DNA from: Emydura subglobosa
Lineage: Eukaryota > Chordata > Testudines > Chelidae
Direction of reading: 5' to 3'
Assembly (NCBI GenBank): GCA_007922225.1
Contig: ML679946.1
Coordinates: forward strand, 94,494,759-94,558,758
DNA length: 64,000 nt
In this document: positions 1-10,861 of the stretch, piece by piece
Position numbering within the stretch: the first letter of the stretch is position 1
Layout of the letters: each line of letters opens with the position of its first letter
Position numbers and translations under genes: made by a program
Notes under the pieces: generated by a model
Told to the model about the DNA's origin: nothing
Database searches by the model: none
The model's input: only the letters and a program-made list of their open reading frames with translations

Positions 1-504
1 AGAGATGCCTGATCAGTCACCATTTGTAGGTATACACTGAGCAAATCCAATTTATTGAAACACTGTCCTCCACTAAGAGTGACAAACAAATCTTCAATGC
101 GAGATAGTGGATACTGGTCTGCACATAAAGCTCAATTCAGTATCCCTTTGAAATCTCCAAATTTGGATGAAGCCATCCTTCTTAATCATTGGTACAATAG
201 GTGTAACCCACTCACTGTGTGAAACCAATGACAAGACTCCACTATTCACTACATGGTCCAAATCAGCATCCAACAGAGGCTTCAGAGCATAAGGCATAAT
301 CCTGGGCTTGCGATATTTTGGCTGGCTATCAGTGAATTTCACTGACGCATTGCTCATCTGTCCAACATCTTTTCCAAAAACTGGAGTGTCTGTCCAGTAT
401 TTCTTAAAGGTTTCAAGGTGTTTCCATGATTGCCTTGATCTTGGCACAGTTGACTTTGAGCTTCTGAAGTCAAGTTTTGCCAAATAATAGTGGATACATT
501 CCAT
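1..504 (-). pseudogene. pol: Gypsy reverse transcriptase N-terminal part, frameshifted
   Basis: The minus-strand frame at 504-94 reads the RT entry region: YALKPLLDADLDHVVNSGVL, then SEWVTPIVPMIKKDGFIQI, the conserved 'S-W-P-V-KKDG' block of Ty3/Gypsy RT. Near 145-150 the frame breaks. In another frame the RT continues to position 1 with QYPLSRIEDLFVTLSGGQCF and then KLDLLSVYLQM (the conserved LDL..AY.Q region). The catalytic YxDD box would be outside the window. The frameshift and an in-frame stop show it is inactive. Confidence 0.85.
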
Positions 505-735
505 CAGTCACATACAAGGGTAAAACCACTAATAGTCCCAAAAGGGATGCTCCAGATGAAAGTTCAGCTAGATTGTCAAACGTTTTTCCCGTGTAAGTTT
601 TCAAAACCATGGAGGTTTCTTCCAGAGGAACTTGTGACAAAGTCTGGTGATAGGTAGTTGCGGAAATCAGTGAGACAGCAGCTCCGGTATCTAGGAACTC
701 CCTGGATGAAGGGTGTGACCCAGATGCCATCTCTT
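470..735 (-). pseudogene. Gypsy retroviral-type aspartic protease remnant
   Basis: The minus-strand frame contains FLDTGAAVSLISATTYHQ, the active-site loop of retropepsin-like proteases (DTGA followed by hydrophobic residues and S). It lies between the gag remnant and the reverse transcriptase, as expected for a Gypsy polyprotein. The protease normally acts as a dimer to cut Gag-Pol. The segment ends in the region that should lead into RT, and a different frame takes over at about 500. Assignment rests on the DTGA motif plus position. Confidence 0.78.
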
Positions 736-870
736 ACTCCAGCTTCTCATAACATATGCAGTGCTAGGTCTTGCTAGGTCTAGTTTCATTAGAGCTCTGA
801 TGAATTAGGAATTTCTGACTTCCTTCCTTTCTAAGGTTCTGTCTTCATAGGTGTATTCTTGGATGGATGT

Positions 871-1581
871 TTACTCTGTGTTGCTAGCTGTTGAACTGTG
901 CAACAGGTCACAGCAATGTGTTCTTTCTCCTGGCACTTCCTGCCAATGACCTGGTGAACCAAGCAGTCCTTCAGTAAGCACTGATTCAGTCAGTAACTTC
1001 TTTGAGATCTGGTCATTGCATAATCTGGAGACAAACTGGTTATGAAAGGCATCACTTAATGTTTGTCTGAACCAACCGTGCTCTGGCAACTTTCTTGGAG
1101 CAGCATCGATACCGTGCTACCAGTTCTGCACTTCCCTGATTTCACAGATGGAAACAATATCATTCCGCTATCATTAATGGGTTAAAAGAGAAATGTTCTG
1201 CATTGCTGCACTAATTGCAGAGGACGTGGCATTTCTGGCAGAATTGGAGACAAAGTCACGCTGCAGTTCTGATGCCTTCGGACCCATAACTGTCAGAAAG
1301 ATTGAATCTCTTTGTCCAACTGGAATGACATTGCAGGCTATGAATTGCTCAAAATATTCCAGGTGCACCACCCAGGATTCACAGTTTTCATCAAATTCAC
1401 AAACATTCCCACCAGAGTTTCCATTCCACTTCTCTACAGTCGAACTTTGCACGCTCCCAGATGTCATCGTCTTCACAGAGAACTCTCCTGTATGTTGTCT
1501 TTTTCCACAAAGAATTCTTTTTTCTTTTCTCTCTGGTCTTGCAGCTTTTCTCTGCAGGTTGCCCTCTTTTACACTATGCAC
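871..1581 (-). pseudogene. gag: Gypsy gag remnant (capsid-like region and zinc-knuckle trace)
   Basis: The minus-strand reading frame at 1174-1581 holds a Gypsy gag/capsid-like segment with a tryptophan-containing start (ESWVVHLEYFEQF), followed by QRDSIFLTVMGPKASELQ. A second piece at 871-1089 continues it in another frame with LSDAFHNQFVSRLCNDQISK and LLTES, a typical gag capsid C-terminal pattern. Around 905-945, in the next frame, CQEKEHIAVTC looks like one CCHC zinc knuckle missing residues. Gag packages element RNA. Here at least two frame changes separate the parts, so no full product is possible. The methionine at 1581 is only an open-frame start; similarity begins near 1480. Confidence 0.8.
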
Positions 1582-3384
1582 TTGATCTCTCTCTGCTGGT
1601 TGTATGTCAAACTGCAGAATCCCTCTTTTTGCTATACTTGGGTTCCCTTTGCTGGCTGTAGATTGTCAGTGCAGGCTACAGGATGGCTTCATTCCTTGCT
1701 TATTTGAGGCCAACTCATGGGCAACAACTCCAGTAACAATTGCAGCCAACTCATGGGCATCTGGTATAATAGGCCAGGGGAGGCTAAGCCTTCCCTGGTG
1801 CAGCCGACAATGACCTGCTGCCAGATGTCTGGGCTGTGGTGGCCTCACCTCTTCCCATCCCTGCTCCACCCCTTCCCCAAAGCCCCCACACCATGGGCAG
1901 TGAGTAATGGAGGCTGGGGGCCATCGAGCAGGCCAGGGCTGCTCCAGGCACTGGAGGACCAGCTGGGGTTCAGGGCTGCTCTGGGTGCTGGCCAGGGATC
2001 AGGGCAGCAAGAGCAGGGAGGAGTGGGGACACGGCCTTGAGTGAAAGGGCTGGGGCAGGGCAGGTGGCTAGCCTCTTTGAAGGCAGGGTGCCCAGGCTGC
2101 CCATCTACCAACTCTTCCTTTGATTTGTTTTTATTTGCCTATTCCCCTTCCCTAGGTGGCTGGCCCACACTGCCCCTGCAGCAAACAGCAGCAGTCAGCC
2201 ACCTTGTGTTTCTAGGTTAACTTCTTTTCTTTTTTATTATTTGCTTGCTTTTTCTTCTAATTGTTCAGGCATTGGAAGCCTGCACACCCGAGAGATAGAG
2301 GATCCTTATTGCCAATGTTTTATATATGAACCCAGCCGTGAAGGAAAAAAAAATCCCCCTTTTTTTTGTAATCTGCTGTGGTGACTTTATTGTTCTGGCA
2401 ATACAAATGAAATGACAGGCACAAATGAACGTGAGGCTTTGCTCCGAATAGAGTGCCCAGACATTTAAAGGAGCAGGACACACAGCCTTCTCCCTGCTGA
2501 GTTCCCTTCGGTTTCCTATGAGGCTCAGGTGCCTAATGATCCTTACCTCACCCTGCCCCTTCTGGCCAGGAGGCAATCATTCCATCAATCACAGGTTCAC
2601 TAACAGGCCCTTAAATCTTTGTTTAATAGTTATTAGGAGTAAGCGCCATTGCAGTGACGTAATATCTAAAACGTACTATACATTTATATGGTGTTCTGAG
2701 CTCTTAGAAAAGGATTCATAACTGCCAAGTTAAACAGAATGGGAGAAAAATATTATCTTAAAAGGAAGTTGAGCTGGAAAAAAAGCCATTGTTAGAAAAG
2801 TTGACAGCTGAAACAGCTTATATATTTTTTCAATTGAAAAGAGAGCACATAGCAAGCCAAGAGAATGAGTGCTACAAAATATAACAGACACCGTTATTAA
2901 GTGAAGGGCAGTCATTTTATCTGTGTGCAGGAGTCAAACAGAAGATACTATTTGGTTGCCAATGGAAACCTCACTACTTAAGGACAGTATAAAGGCATTA
3001 AAGTGCCAGAAGAATCTATTAAAGATTATTAGCATCTGCACAGGTAAAGATATTACATAGATTTGAATATTCATAAGCAGATTTCCATTGTGAAGTGAAA
3101 AACTGCCAACTCTAAGGTTCCCTTCAAGAACGATAACATGAGTGCCAGTCAAATTATGAATAGTGGTCCTGCATGAGAAATCCTTGAATATTCATAAACT
3201 GGAGACTCCTTAAATAACCTGACTTTAAACCTTCATAATCCCACTCCTCCATCCATTCTTAGGAACTCAAGCTCACCGTGATGCAAGGGGAAAGGATTAG
3301 ATGACACACAGATGGAGTCAAACCCCTGGAGTGCCTGGAACCCAGTTCTGTGTTCAGACCAATAGACCACATGTCTAAGAGGAA
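1582..3384. other. No gene recognised; includes a GC-rich block and a short duplication
   Basis: Between about 1710 and 1760 the phrase GCCAACTCATGGGCA occurs twice about 33 bp apart, a small tandem duplication. From 1765 to 2110 the DNA is GC-rich and differs from its AT-rich surroundings, possibly an insertion of an unidentified repeat beginning near 'ggccaggggaggctaagcc'. The open frames here (up to about 107 codons) have no recognisable protein pattern. From 2150 to 3384 I see nothing assignable. Confidence 0.5.
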
Positions 3385-3660
3385 AGCAGTATGGTCTGGT
3401 GGATAGGAAGGTCACAAGCCTTGGGATCAAGAGATTGGGGTTCTGTTCCCAGCTCAGCTAACAACTCTTGTGTGACCTTGAGCAATTCACTTCATCTATC
3501 CCTCTGCCCGCCTTCCGTGGTCAGTCTTGTATTTAAATTTTAACCTTTTCAAGGCAGGGACTCTCTCTCACTATGTCTGTACAGCACCTAGCACAGTGAA
3601 GCTCTGATCTTGGTTGGGGCTTCTATGCGCTACTGTAATACAAACAATCAATGCAAATAA
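3385..3660 (+). repeat. tRNA-derived SINE, nearly complete
   Basis: The head resembles a tRNA: an A-box-like 'tggtctggtggataggaag' and a B-box-like 'ggttctgttccc' about 40 bp later. This is followed by the SINE body (tgtgaccttgagcaattcact) and a conserved tail with 'caaggcagggact' and 'gtacagcacctagcacagtg', ending 'ctactgtaatacaaacaat'. The same body and tail recur at 46,830-47,102, and inverted at 39,885-40,150. It is non-coding and would have been transcribed by RNA polymerase III and moved by a LINE. Confidence 0.85.
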
Positions 3661-4282
3661 AATTAAACCTCCAAAGCTTAAAGACGTTCACTATTTGGGG
3701 ATGATAAAACATTAAGAAAGATTTTTAAAAAGCCCACTAAGCTTAATAGTACTCCAGCTCCAGTGCTCAGGCTGACTAATTTGATGTTACGGCTGTAGCT
3801 TAGTGTGAGGCCATCCAATTAGTTTAATACCCCTAAAGCTGACATTTGAATTGAAAATAATGCTTTCTACGTGAGCAAGGTTCTCCATGTTCCCCTGATA
3901 GGTTTGCCCCTGTGTCACAGTAGTTTAGGAGAATATCATCTGCTCTGCAGTGAAAAGTCTTTTACACATACAAAAACTACACCACAAGTATATTAAGATT
4001 GCAAAGTCAAGCACTCAAGTTAGGAAAGGCTAGAATGAAGCTTGCATGTGCAACCTTATTCAGCCTCCTTGTGTGTACGCATTGAGACAGTCTTCAATTA
4101 CACAATCATGTTTTCCATGGTACCCCTGCCTCATTCAGAGCACAGGAAGGACCTGCTCTGGGGAAGAATGAGGGTTGTGAAGTGAAGAAAGCTGTCGTCT
4201 GTAGGACATTGGCCTCCTTTGTTACAGAAGTCAGAAGGTGTGCAGTGAGTGAAGCAGTAGGTTGCAGGAAATGAAAGGATGG

Positions 4283-4725
4283 TGCATGTTTCAGGCCGTT
4301 GAATGCTGCCCTGGAGAACTGGATTCTATCCGTGTCCCAGAGACCCTATGTGATGCTGGGCAAGTCATTTAAACTAAACATTTCATGGGTGGTCACCTCA
4401 TTTTCTGGGTGCCTATCTTGAGACCTCACAATCTGATTTGCAGAAGGGCCGAGCGCTCAGTGCTGCAGCCAAACTCAAGGGGAGCTGTGCTTTGAATGTA
4501 TATTGTGCGATGTAATGCTAAGTACTCTGAAAATGAGGTCCTAGGGGTCTCAAATTAAGACACTTTTAACTTAAAACTCTGTGTCCTCTCAATTACCCAG
4601 TAAAGTAGGGATAATACTATCCCTTCACCAAACAGGGCGTACTATGAAGACAAATTCATTAATATTTGTGAAGCACTCAGGTACTATGGTGAGAGCACCA
4701 TACTTTCTCTGCTGCATTCCTACTT
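4283..4725 (+). repeat. SINE interrupted by a palindromic MITE
   Basis: The SINE head is at 4310-4380 (gattctatccgtgtcccag, then gtgatgctgggcaagtcat). Its downstream part resumes at about 4571 (ctctgtgtcctctcaattac, then gtaaagtagggataatact) and ends with 'gtgaagcactcaggtactatggtgag'. The intervening DNA is a separate element, listed next. Orientation and order of the two halves are colinear, which supports a later insertion into one SINE. Confidence 0.65.
4400..4570. mobile_element. Degraded palindromic MITE inside the SINE
   Basis: The segment begins 'attttctgggtgcctatcttgagacc' and ends '...tgaaaatgaggtcctaggggtctcaa'. The inner part 'ctgatttgcagaagggccgagc' pairs partly with 'agtactctgaaaatgaggtc' near the other end, so it folds back on itself. 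It has no coding capacity. Its superfamily is not determined because no clean target duplication is visible. Confidence 0.5.
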
Positions 4726-5655
4726 TCCCCAGAGCTGAGGCTTGTCCCCTTTATATCCCAGTCAGCTTGCTTCCTTCTTGTCCACACTGCCTGAGTCCAT
4801 TGGGAGGTGCATTAAAGGCACAGTCCCAATACTACATACACATCTTCTAGTGTGCCAGCTCAAACATAAGGGGAAATACACAGCAGGGCAATAGCTATAC
4901 ACTAAGCATATTGAGACACTACCTTTTGTATAATTATTGTGTTGCAGAATAACTATTGTATGTTAATTAACATGGAATAAAGTACTCAGTTTACACAGAC
5001 ATAGAAAATAATAATTGTCTGTTTTACTTCTTAATTAGCACAATAAAATGCTGGCCTTGTGACAAATTCACATTCCACTCCTCTTGCGGTGCAATTTTCC
5101 ATTGTTGTGCTGAACACTGGGGCGGACAAAAAAACCCGGGTTCTAATTCCACAATGATCTACATCCTAAATAATTCAAAAGTGACGTTTACTGTGTGCCT
5201 GCGACTCTTATTACAGGGGAAGACAGAAACAAAACCAAGCAGCTCACTGATTTAAAAGCATTCTGGAGACACCCTATTTATATCACACAGACCTGAAGGA
5301 AAAAAATGCAGTAAAACTTGTAAATCTTCTTCAAACATCATAAAAATGATGAGAGGGGAGACTGACAAATTACCAGCACTGTAATTCAATCTCGGTGTTC
5401 TAATGATCTCATCGATCAATCAGGTTTCACTGCTGTGGTTCATGATTGTCTGGACCCCCTCTATTGAATTATGGCTTCGTTATAAATATATCCTGATCCA
5501 TTATCCTTATGCTGAATATACTCCCTTATTATAGCAGCACTCGGCAACACCAGAATTGAGGGTTTTGTCAGCATTTCCATTAGAAACTCTGTTTTTCAAA
5601 GGATTACAGTGCAGCCATGAAAATACACTCCAAGTTCAGATTCACCATGAGAGCT
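4726..5655. other. No gene recognised; 5330-5620 has the look of conserved non-coding DNA
   Basis: No repeat family, open frame of note or splice-flanked exon is visible. The part at 5330-5620 is rich in homeodomain-like ATTA/TAAT cores and in mixed motifs without low-complexity decay, for example 'tctcatcgatcaatcaggt'. This resembles enhancer sequence in composition only; it is treated under findings. Confidence 0.4.
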
Positions 5656-5656
5656 G

Positions 5657-5765
5657 GGAGAGAGGGAGAATGGACTAGTGGTTAGGATGAGGGCAATTAG
5701 GGTCCTCGCCTTGGGAGAATAGTTCCACCACAGAATTCCTGTGTAATGTGGGCCAGATAACTTAG
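5657..5765 (+). repeat. Degraded tRNA-derived SINE head
   Basis: 'aatggactagtggttaggatg' matches the A-box region of the SINE heads elsewhere in the window, followed by a diverged B-box area and 'gtgtaatgtgggccagata'. The tail is missing, apparently truncated where the next palindromic element starts. Confidence 0.5.
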
Positions 5766-6236
5766 GCTACAGCTACAGTGCCCAGCAATTCGGTCTGTGG
5801 GGGACTGAATAGTAGTGCGCACCAAAGTGCTGCGCTGTAGCTCCTCCACGTGGATGTGGCAGGCATGAGTTAAAAGGTTCCTACTTCACATTAATGTAGT
5901 CTTATTTGAAGAGGAGTGGTTCCCAACCTTTTCTCTGCCATAGCACACCTTAACACCTTTAATTCTTTTGAGGCACAGCACCATATAGTCTCCAAATGAA
6001 CTCATGAGCCAATCCAGAACTTGTCAAGTAGTTTTCCAAAAAAATTCCATGCCACACCTGCTCAGGCCTGATGGCACACCAGTGGCACGGCCCACTGGTT
6101 GGGAAACATTACGATATTGTGAATATGAACAAGGAACCTTTTAGTTCATGCATGCAGTGTCCACCTGGGGACGTTACAGGGTAGCACTTTGGTGTGTGCT
6201 GCTATTCACTGCCCTGCAGTCCAAACTGTGGAGAAG
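5766..6236. mobile_element. Palindromic MITE with long inverted arms, itself interrupted
   Basis: The left arm at about 5794-5884 (ggactgaatagtagtgcgca ... aaaaggttcct) is the diverged reverse complement of the right arm at 6131-6222 (aggaaccttttagttcatgc ... ctattcactgccctgcagtcc). The arms are about 90 bp. The centre holds a second, unrelated hAT-type element. No coding capacity. Superfamily unassigned. Confidence 0.75.
5915..6110. mobile_element. Small non-autonomous hAT-type element nested in the palindromic MITE
   Basis: It starts 'agtggttcccaacctttt' and ends 'actggttgggaaacatt'. The ends are inverted repeats (GGTTGGGAA core) of the type seen in hAT elements and resemble the ends of the element at 36,634. 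About 196 bp, no coding capacity. I could not find an 8-bp target duplication, so the exact ends are uncertain. Confidence 0.6.
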
Positions 6237-6249
6237 CATAGAAAAACCT

Positions 6250-7592
6250 TAGAATCATAGAAGATTAGGGTTGGAAGGGCCCTCAGGAGGTCATCTAGTC
6301 TAACCCCTTGCTCAAAGCAGGACCAACCCCAACTAAATCATTCCAGTCAGGGCTTTGTCAAGCTGCACCTTAAAAACCTCTAAGGATGGAGATTCTACCA
6401 CCTCCCTAGGTAACACATTCCAATGTTTCACTGCCCTCCTACTGAAAAAGTTTTTCCTAATATCCAACCTAGACCTCCCCGACTGTAACTTGAGACCATT
6501 GTTCCTTGTACTATCATCTGCCACCACTAAGAACATGCTAGCTCCATCCTCCCTGGAACCACCCCCACTTCAGATACTTAAAAGGCTGCTATCATAACCT
6601 CCCTCATTCTTCTGTTCTGCAGACTAAACAAGCCTAGTTCCCTCAGCCTCGCCTCCTAAGTCATGTGCTGCATCCCACAAATCATTTTTGTTGCCCTCTG
6701 CTGGACGCTTTCCAATTTGTTCACATCCTTCTGTAGTGGGGGGGCCCAAAACTGGACACAATACTCCAAATGAGTCCTCACTAATGCCAAATAGAAGGGA
6801 ATAATCACTTCCTCCGATCTGCTGGCAATGCTCCTACTAATGCAGCCCAATATGCTGTTAGCCTTCTTGGCAATAAGGACACACTGTTGACTGATCCAGC
6901 TTCTTATCCACTGTAGCCCCCAGGTCTTTTCCTGCAGAATTGCCGCCTAGCCAGTTGGTCCCCAGTCTGTAGCTGTGCATGGGATTCTTCTGTCCTAAGT
7001 GCAGGGATCTTCACTTGTCCTTGCTGAACCTCATCAGATTTCTTTTGGCCCAATCTTCCAATTTGTCTAGGTCACTCTGTATCCTATCCCTATCCTCCAG
7101 AGTATATACCACTCCCCGGAGCTTAGAGTCATCTGCAAACTTGCTAAGGGTGCAATACACTCCATCCTTCAAACCATTAATGAAGATGCTGAACAAAACT
7201 GGTCCCAGGACCAATCCCTGGGGCACTCTGCTTGTTACCGGTTGCCAACTAGACATCGAGCCGTTGATCCCGATGATCTAGCCAGCTTTCTATCAACCTT
7301 TTAATCCATTCATCCAACCCATACTCCTTTAACTTGCTGACAAGAATACTGTGGGAGACCGTATTAAAAGCTTTGCTAAAATCAAGGTATATCATGTCCA
7401 CCGCTTTCCCCACAGAGCCAGTCATCTCATCATAGAAGGCAATCAGGTTGGTCAGGCATAACTTGCCCTTGATGAATCCATGTTGACTGTTCCTGATCAC
7501 CTTCCTCTCTTCCAAGTGCCTCAAAATGTATTCCTTGAGGACCTGCTCCATGATTTTTCCAGGGACTGATGTGAGCCTGACTGATCTGTAGT
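6250..7592 (-). mobile_element. CR1 LINE, 5'-truncated, reverse transcriptase C-terminal half plus 3' end
   Basis: The plus strand begins 'agaatcatagaagattagggt', the reverse complement of the CR1 3' terminus. Going leftward from 7592, the minus strand encodes ORF2 pieces in several frames: the segment after [10 protein letters not shown] with [15 protein letters not shown] and [19 protein letters not shown]; the catalytic FADDSKLRG box (7011-7256) with an RVPQGLVLGPVLF lead-in; [17 protein letters not shown] (6656-6850); and the C-terminal [20 protein letters not shown] (6333-6536). CR1 ORF2 is an endonuclease-reverse transcriptase; the endonuclease half is absent. Stops and frameshifts make it a dead copy. 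Confidence 0.95.
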
Positions 7593-7599
7593 TTCTCTT

Positions 7600-7727
7600 T
7601 AGTCTCTCTGGGCCTCAGTTCCCCATCAGTAAAATGGCAACAGTAGAGCTTTCCTACCTCAAAGGGGTGTTGTAAGGATAACTACATTAAAGATTGAGAG
7701 GCACTCAGTACTACAGTGATAGGGGCC
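7600..7727 (+). repeat. SINE 3' part (turtle-type tail)
   Basis: 'gggcctcagttccccatcagtaaaatgg' followed by 'ctacctcaaaggggtgttgtaagga' and 'gcactcagtactacagtgatag' is the body-to-tail part of a tRNA SINE, lacking its tRNA head. It abuts the 5' truncation point of the preceding CR1, so one may have landed in or beside the other. Confidence 0.7.
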
Positions 7728-7825
7728 AGACAGACAGTGGTGAAATTCATACGTTTGAACGAATCGGGGTTGGATGCTTTAATGTTTTTTTGAGAGGGGT
7801 TGCAGTTTTTAATATTCATTTTGTA

Positions 7826-7918
7826 GGCCCTGATTCAACAAAGCTCTTAAACATATTCTTAATTTATTCTTATAATATATTGATAGTTAAGCATGTGCTT
7901 AATTTGCCGATTTGGGGC
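7826..7918. mobile_element. Short palindromic MITE (GGCCCTGATTCA family)
   Basis: It starts 'ggccctgattcaacaaagctctt' and ends 'ttaagcatgtgcttaatttgccgatttggggc'. The ends are inverted relative to one another, and the same family, better preserved, is at 20,862-20,990. Non-coding. Confidence 0.6.
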
Positions 7919-7929
7919 AATAATTTATA

Positions 7930-9262
7930 ATGAGATACACTGAGAGTGGGGAAAGACAAAGTTCCAGTTTAATGGAGCAGATGATATGGAACTCGATTAA
8001 GAAAGAATTAAAGGAGGGTAATATAATTCATGCTTGTCAGGACGTGTTTGTGGAAAATAGTTCCTGTCAAACTAACTTGATATCTTTTTTTTTTAATGAG
8101 ATTACAAGGTTGGTTGATAAAGCTAACAGTGTTGATGTAATATACTTAGACTTGTAAGACATTTGACTTGGTACCACATGACATTTTGATTAAAAAACTA
8201 GAATGATACAAAATTAACATGGCACACATTAAATGAATTAAAAACTGACTAACTGACGGGTCCCAAAATGTATTTATAAACAGGGAATCATCATCAAATG
8301 CGTGTTTCCAGTGGGGTTCCTCATGGATCAGTTCTTGGCCTTATGCTTTTAACATTTTTATTAATGACCTGAAAGAAAACAAAACTATTGATATAGTTAC
8401 TGATATAGTTTGCAAATGACACAAAAAAAGGGGGAGTGGTAAATAATGAAGAGGACAAGTCACTGAGACAAAGTGATCTGTATTTCTTGGTAAGCTGGGC
8501 ACAAACAAACAATATGTCTTTTGATACAGTCAAATATAAAGTCATACATACAAGAACAACAAACATAGGCCATACTTACAGGATGGGTGACTCTCTATCC
8601 TGGGAAGCACTAGCGCTGAAAAAGACTTGGGGTTGGTGTGGATAATCAGCTGAACATGAGGTCCCAGTGTGATGCTGTGTCCCAAAGGGCTAATGCAATC
8701 CTTGGATATATAAACAGTAAAATCTCAAGTAGAAGTAGGGTGGTTATATTACTTCTGGTTTGGCACGAGTGAAACTGCTAATGGAATATTATGTCCAGTT
8801 CCGGTGTCCACAATTCAGGAAGGATGCTGATAAATTGTAGAGTGTTCAGAGAAGAGCCATTAGAATGATTGGAAAACATGTTTTATATTGGTAGACTCAA
8901 GGAGCTCGTTCTATTTAGCTTAACAAAGAGAAGGTGAAGGGGTGGCTTGATCACAGTTTATATGTGCCTACATGGGGAACAAATATTGGATAATGGACTC
9001 TTCAGTCTAGCAGCCAAAAGATATAACAAGATGCAATGGCTGGGAGCTGAAGCTAGACAAATTCAGACTAGAAATGAGGCACAATTTTTTAATAGTGAGG
9101 GCAATTAGATATCAGAACAAGTTCTCCATCAAAATTGGATTTTTTTTCCCTTAAAATACTTCAAACAGGAATTAATGCAGGAAAGTCCTATGGCCTGCGT
9201 TATGCAGGAGGTCAGACTACATGATCTCAGTGGTTCCTTCTGACCTTGGCATCTATGAATTT
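7930..9262 (+). mobile_element. CR1 LINE, 5'-truncated, plus strand
   Basis: The first 230 bp encode the RT region with CQTNLISFFFNEITRLVD and DVIYLDL (conserved YLDF box), ending in a stop. Further frames carry 'GDSLSWEALALKKTWGW'-like remnants (8436-8645) and, at about 8405, FANDTKK, where the catalytic FADD has become FAND. The 3' end is the standard CR1 tail 'ggaggtcagactacatgatctcagtggttccttctgaccttggcatctatgaa' region (9209-9262). All frames are broken. It lies in opposite orientation to the CR1 at 6250-7592 and belongs to a different subfamily by its tail. Confidence 0.9.
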
Positions 9263-10861
9263 TATGTCAATATTTTGGTTTGGGGTTATATTATATGGTG
9301 CAGGTTTGTAAATTGTAATGGCCCCCCAGGACTGTCGTGAAAATGGGGCACAACTGAGGTTAGCTTCCACCTAGGTGACAACCAGAGAACTCAGGGCAGC
9401 GAAAGAAGTGGAATCTGGGAGGGGAGTAAAGGAGGCAGTCACTCCCTCACCAGAGGTCAAAACTGGCAATATGGCTGACAGGCTGCTTGGTTTGTACAAC
9501 ACTGTCTGTCTGCTGTGGTCTTTTGGCCTAAAAGCACCTTCCTGAGCCATGGTGAGGAGAGCAGGCAGGTAAGCTGTTAAGTTATCAGAACTTATGGCCT
9601 GACATAGCTGGTATCTCCTGCTATAAGCACCTTCAGAAAAGCAGACGACTGAAAGAAGTAAGGGTCTTTCTTGCTCAGTGTGTTGACACCTCTGGACAAG
9701 CCTTCAATGTGCCTGAATCTATATCTGAGCTGCTTCTCTGCTACCACAGAACAATGAGTTATTTTCTTTGTAAAACCATGATGATTAATTAAGCTTGTCT
9801 AAGGCAGTTTAATTCCTTTTAAGCTTTTCTTCTATTTTTAGACCATATAATTTTGGAGCAACGACATTTTAAGACTCAGAGACAGCTTCAGGAGAGTCTG
9901 CTTCAAAGTGTCAAGGTGAATGTGCAGTGAGCAATCCAATGAGGTGTCACAAAATCTTAACAAAGGAACAACAACAACAAAAACAATTGAAAACACGAGT
10001 AAAATTAATCCCCTTGGTCTACCCACCAGAAACATATATATCATCCAGGAAATAATCCTGAACTGTAAGAGGGAAAAACCTACCATTAGCTCAATAGAAA
10101 AAAATGTGGAGATAGATCATCTAGTCACAGTAGTCACAATTCACCCTGGCCTGTTCTCTGTTGTTTTCCAAAATTGTTTGCCATCATGTATAATTAATGA
10201 TTTACATAAAATTCACTTCCTGGCAGAACCCATGCTTACGCAATATGTCTCCATCTAGTGGGTGGTTTTATAGTGATTTATGAGTCTGCTACATCATTTG
10301 GCAAACGGAGCTGAGTCTTTTAGCTGAAGTAGAGGAGGGCTCATGCTGTGAGCTCCAGAGATCCCACTTCAGTCCTCACTAATGCCAAATCCCACCCCCA
10401 GGACAACACATTACTTCGGCAGTAACTAGTTTGTTGTTCTTAAAACATTCACATTCATGCAAATTCAGTGTGTCAGTGACACAGGGACCTCTGAGTTGAG
10501 AATAATAACCAGTGGGTGTTCTCCTAGCTATAGAAAAGTGTTATACAAATTTCAAAATGTTTGTAGAGTCTTATTCTTAACTATACAGTGGAACACAAAA
10601 TCTAAATAAACCTCTGGGATTCCCAGCTAATCTTTTTAACCATCTATGTTACCTTATTTTCCTAGACTTGCTGCCTGTTTTAACTAATTAAAAATTCTCT
10701 GACAGCAGAGTGGAAAAGTCTTGTGCTTTATCGGCATCCAGAATTCCATAACAATCATACTTAATAAAAAGATGTTTTACCTGAGTTAGACTTTTATAGC
10801 ACTTTGCACTAACAAACAATTGATTATGCCTCAAAGCAGCCATGAGAAATAAGATGCTATT
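9263..10861. other. No gene recognised
   Basis: AT-rich single-copy-looking DNA with short A- and CAA-rich runs near 9960-9990. The largest open frame (9920-10,258, plus, 112 codons) has lysine/asparagine-biased random composition and no motif. No splice-flanked conserved exon is seen. Confidence 0.5.

Larger units (their letters stand above)
1..1581 (-). mobile_element. Degenerate Ty3/Gypsy-type LTR retrotransposon, 5' coding part, cut by window start
   Basis: Reading the minus strand from about 1580 downward gives the order gag, zinc-knuckle remnant, aspartic protease, reverse transcriptase. This is the order of a Ty3/Gypsy element. The frames are interrupted by stops and frameshifts, so it is a dead copy. 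No LTR or primer-binding site is recognisable upstream of gag, so the 5' end may be lost. The rest of pol (RNase H, integrase) would lie beyond position 1. The three coding pieces are listed separately. The superfamily assignment is firm; the clade is not determined. Confidence 0.88.
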
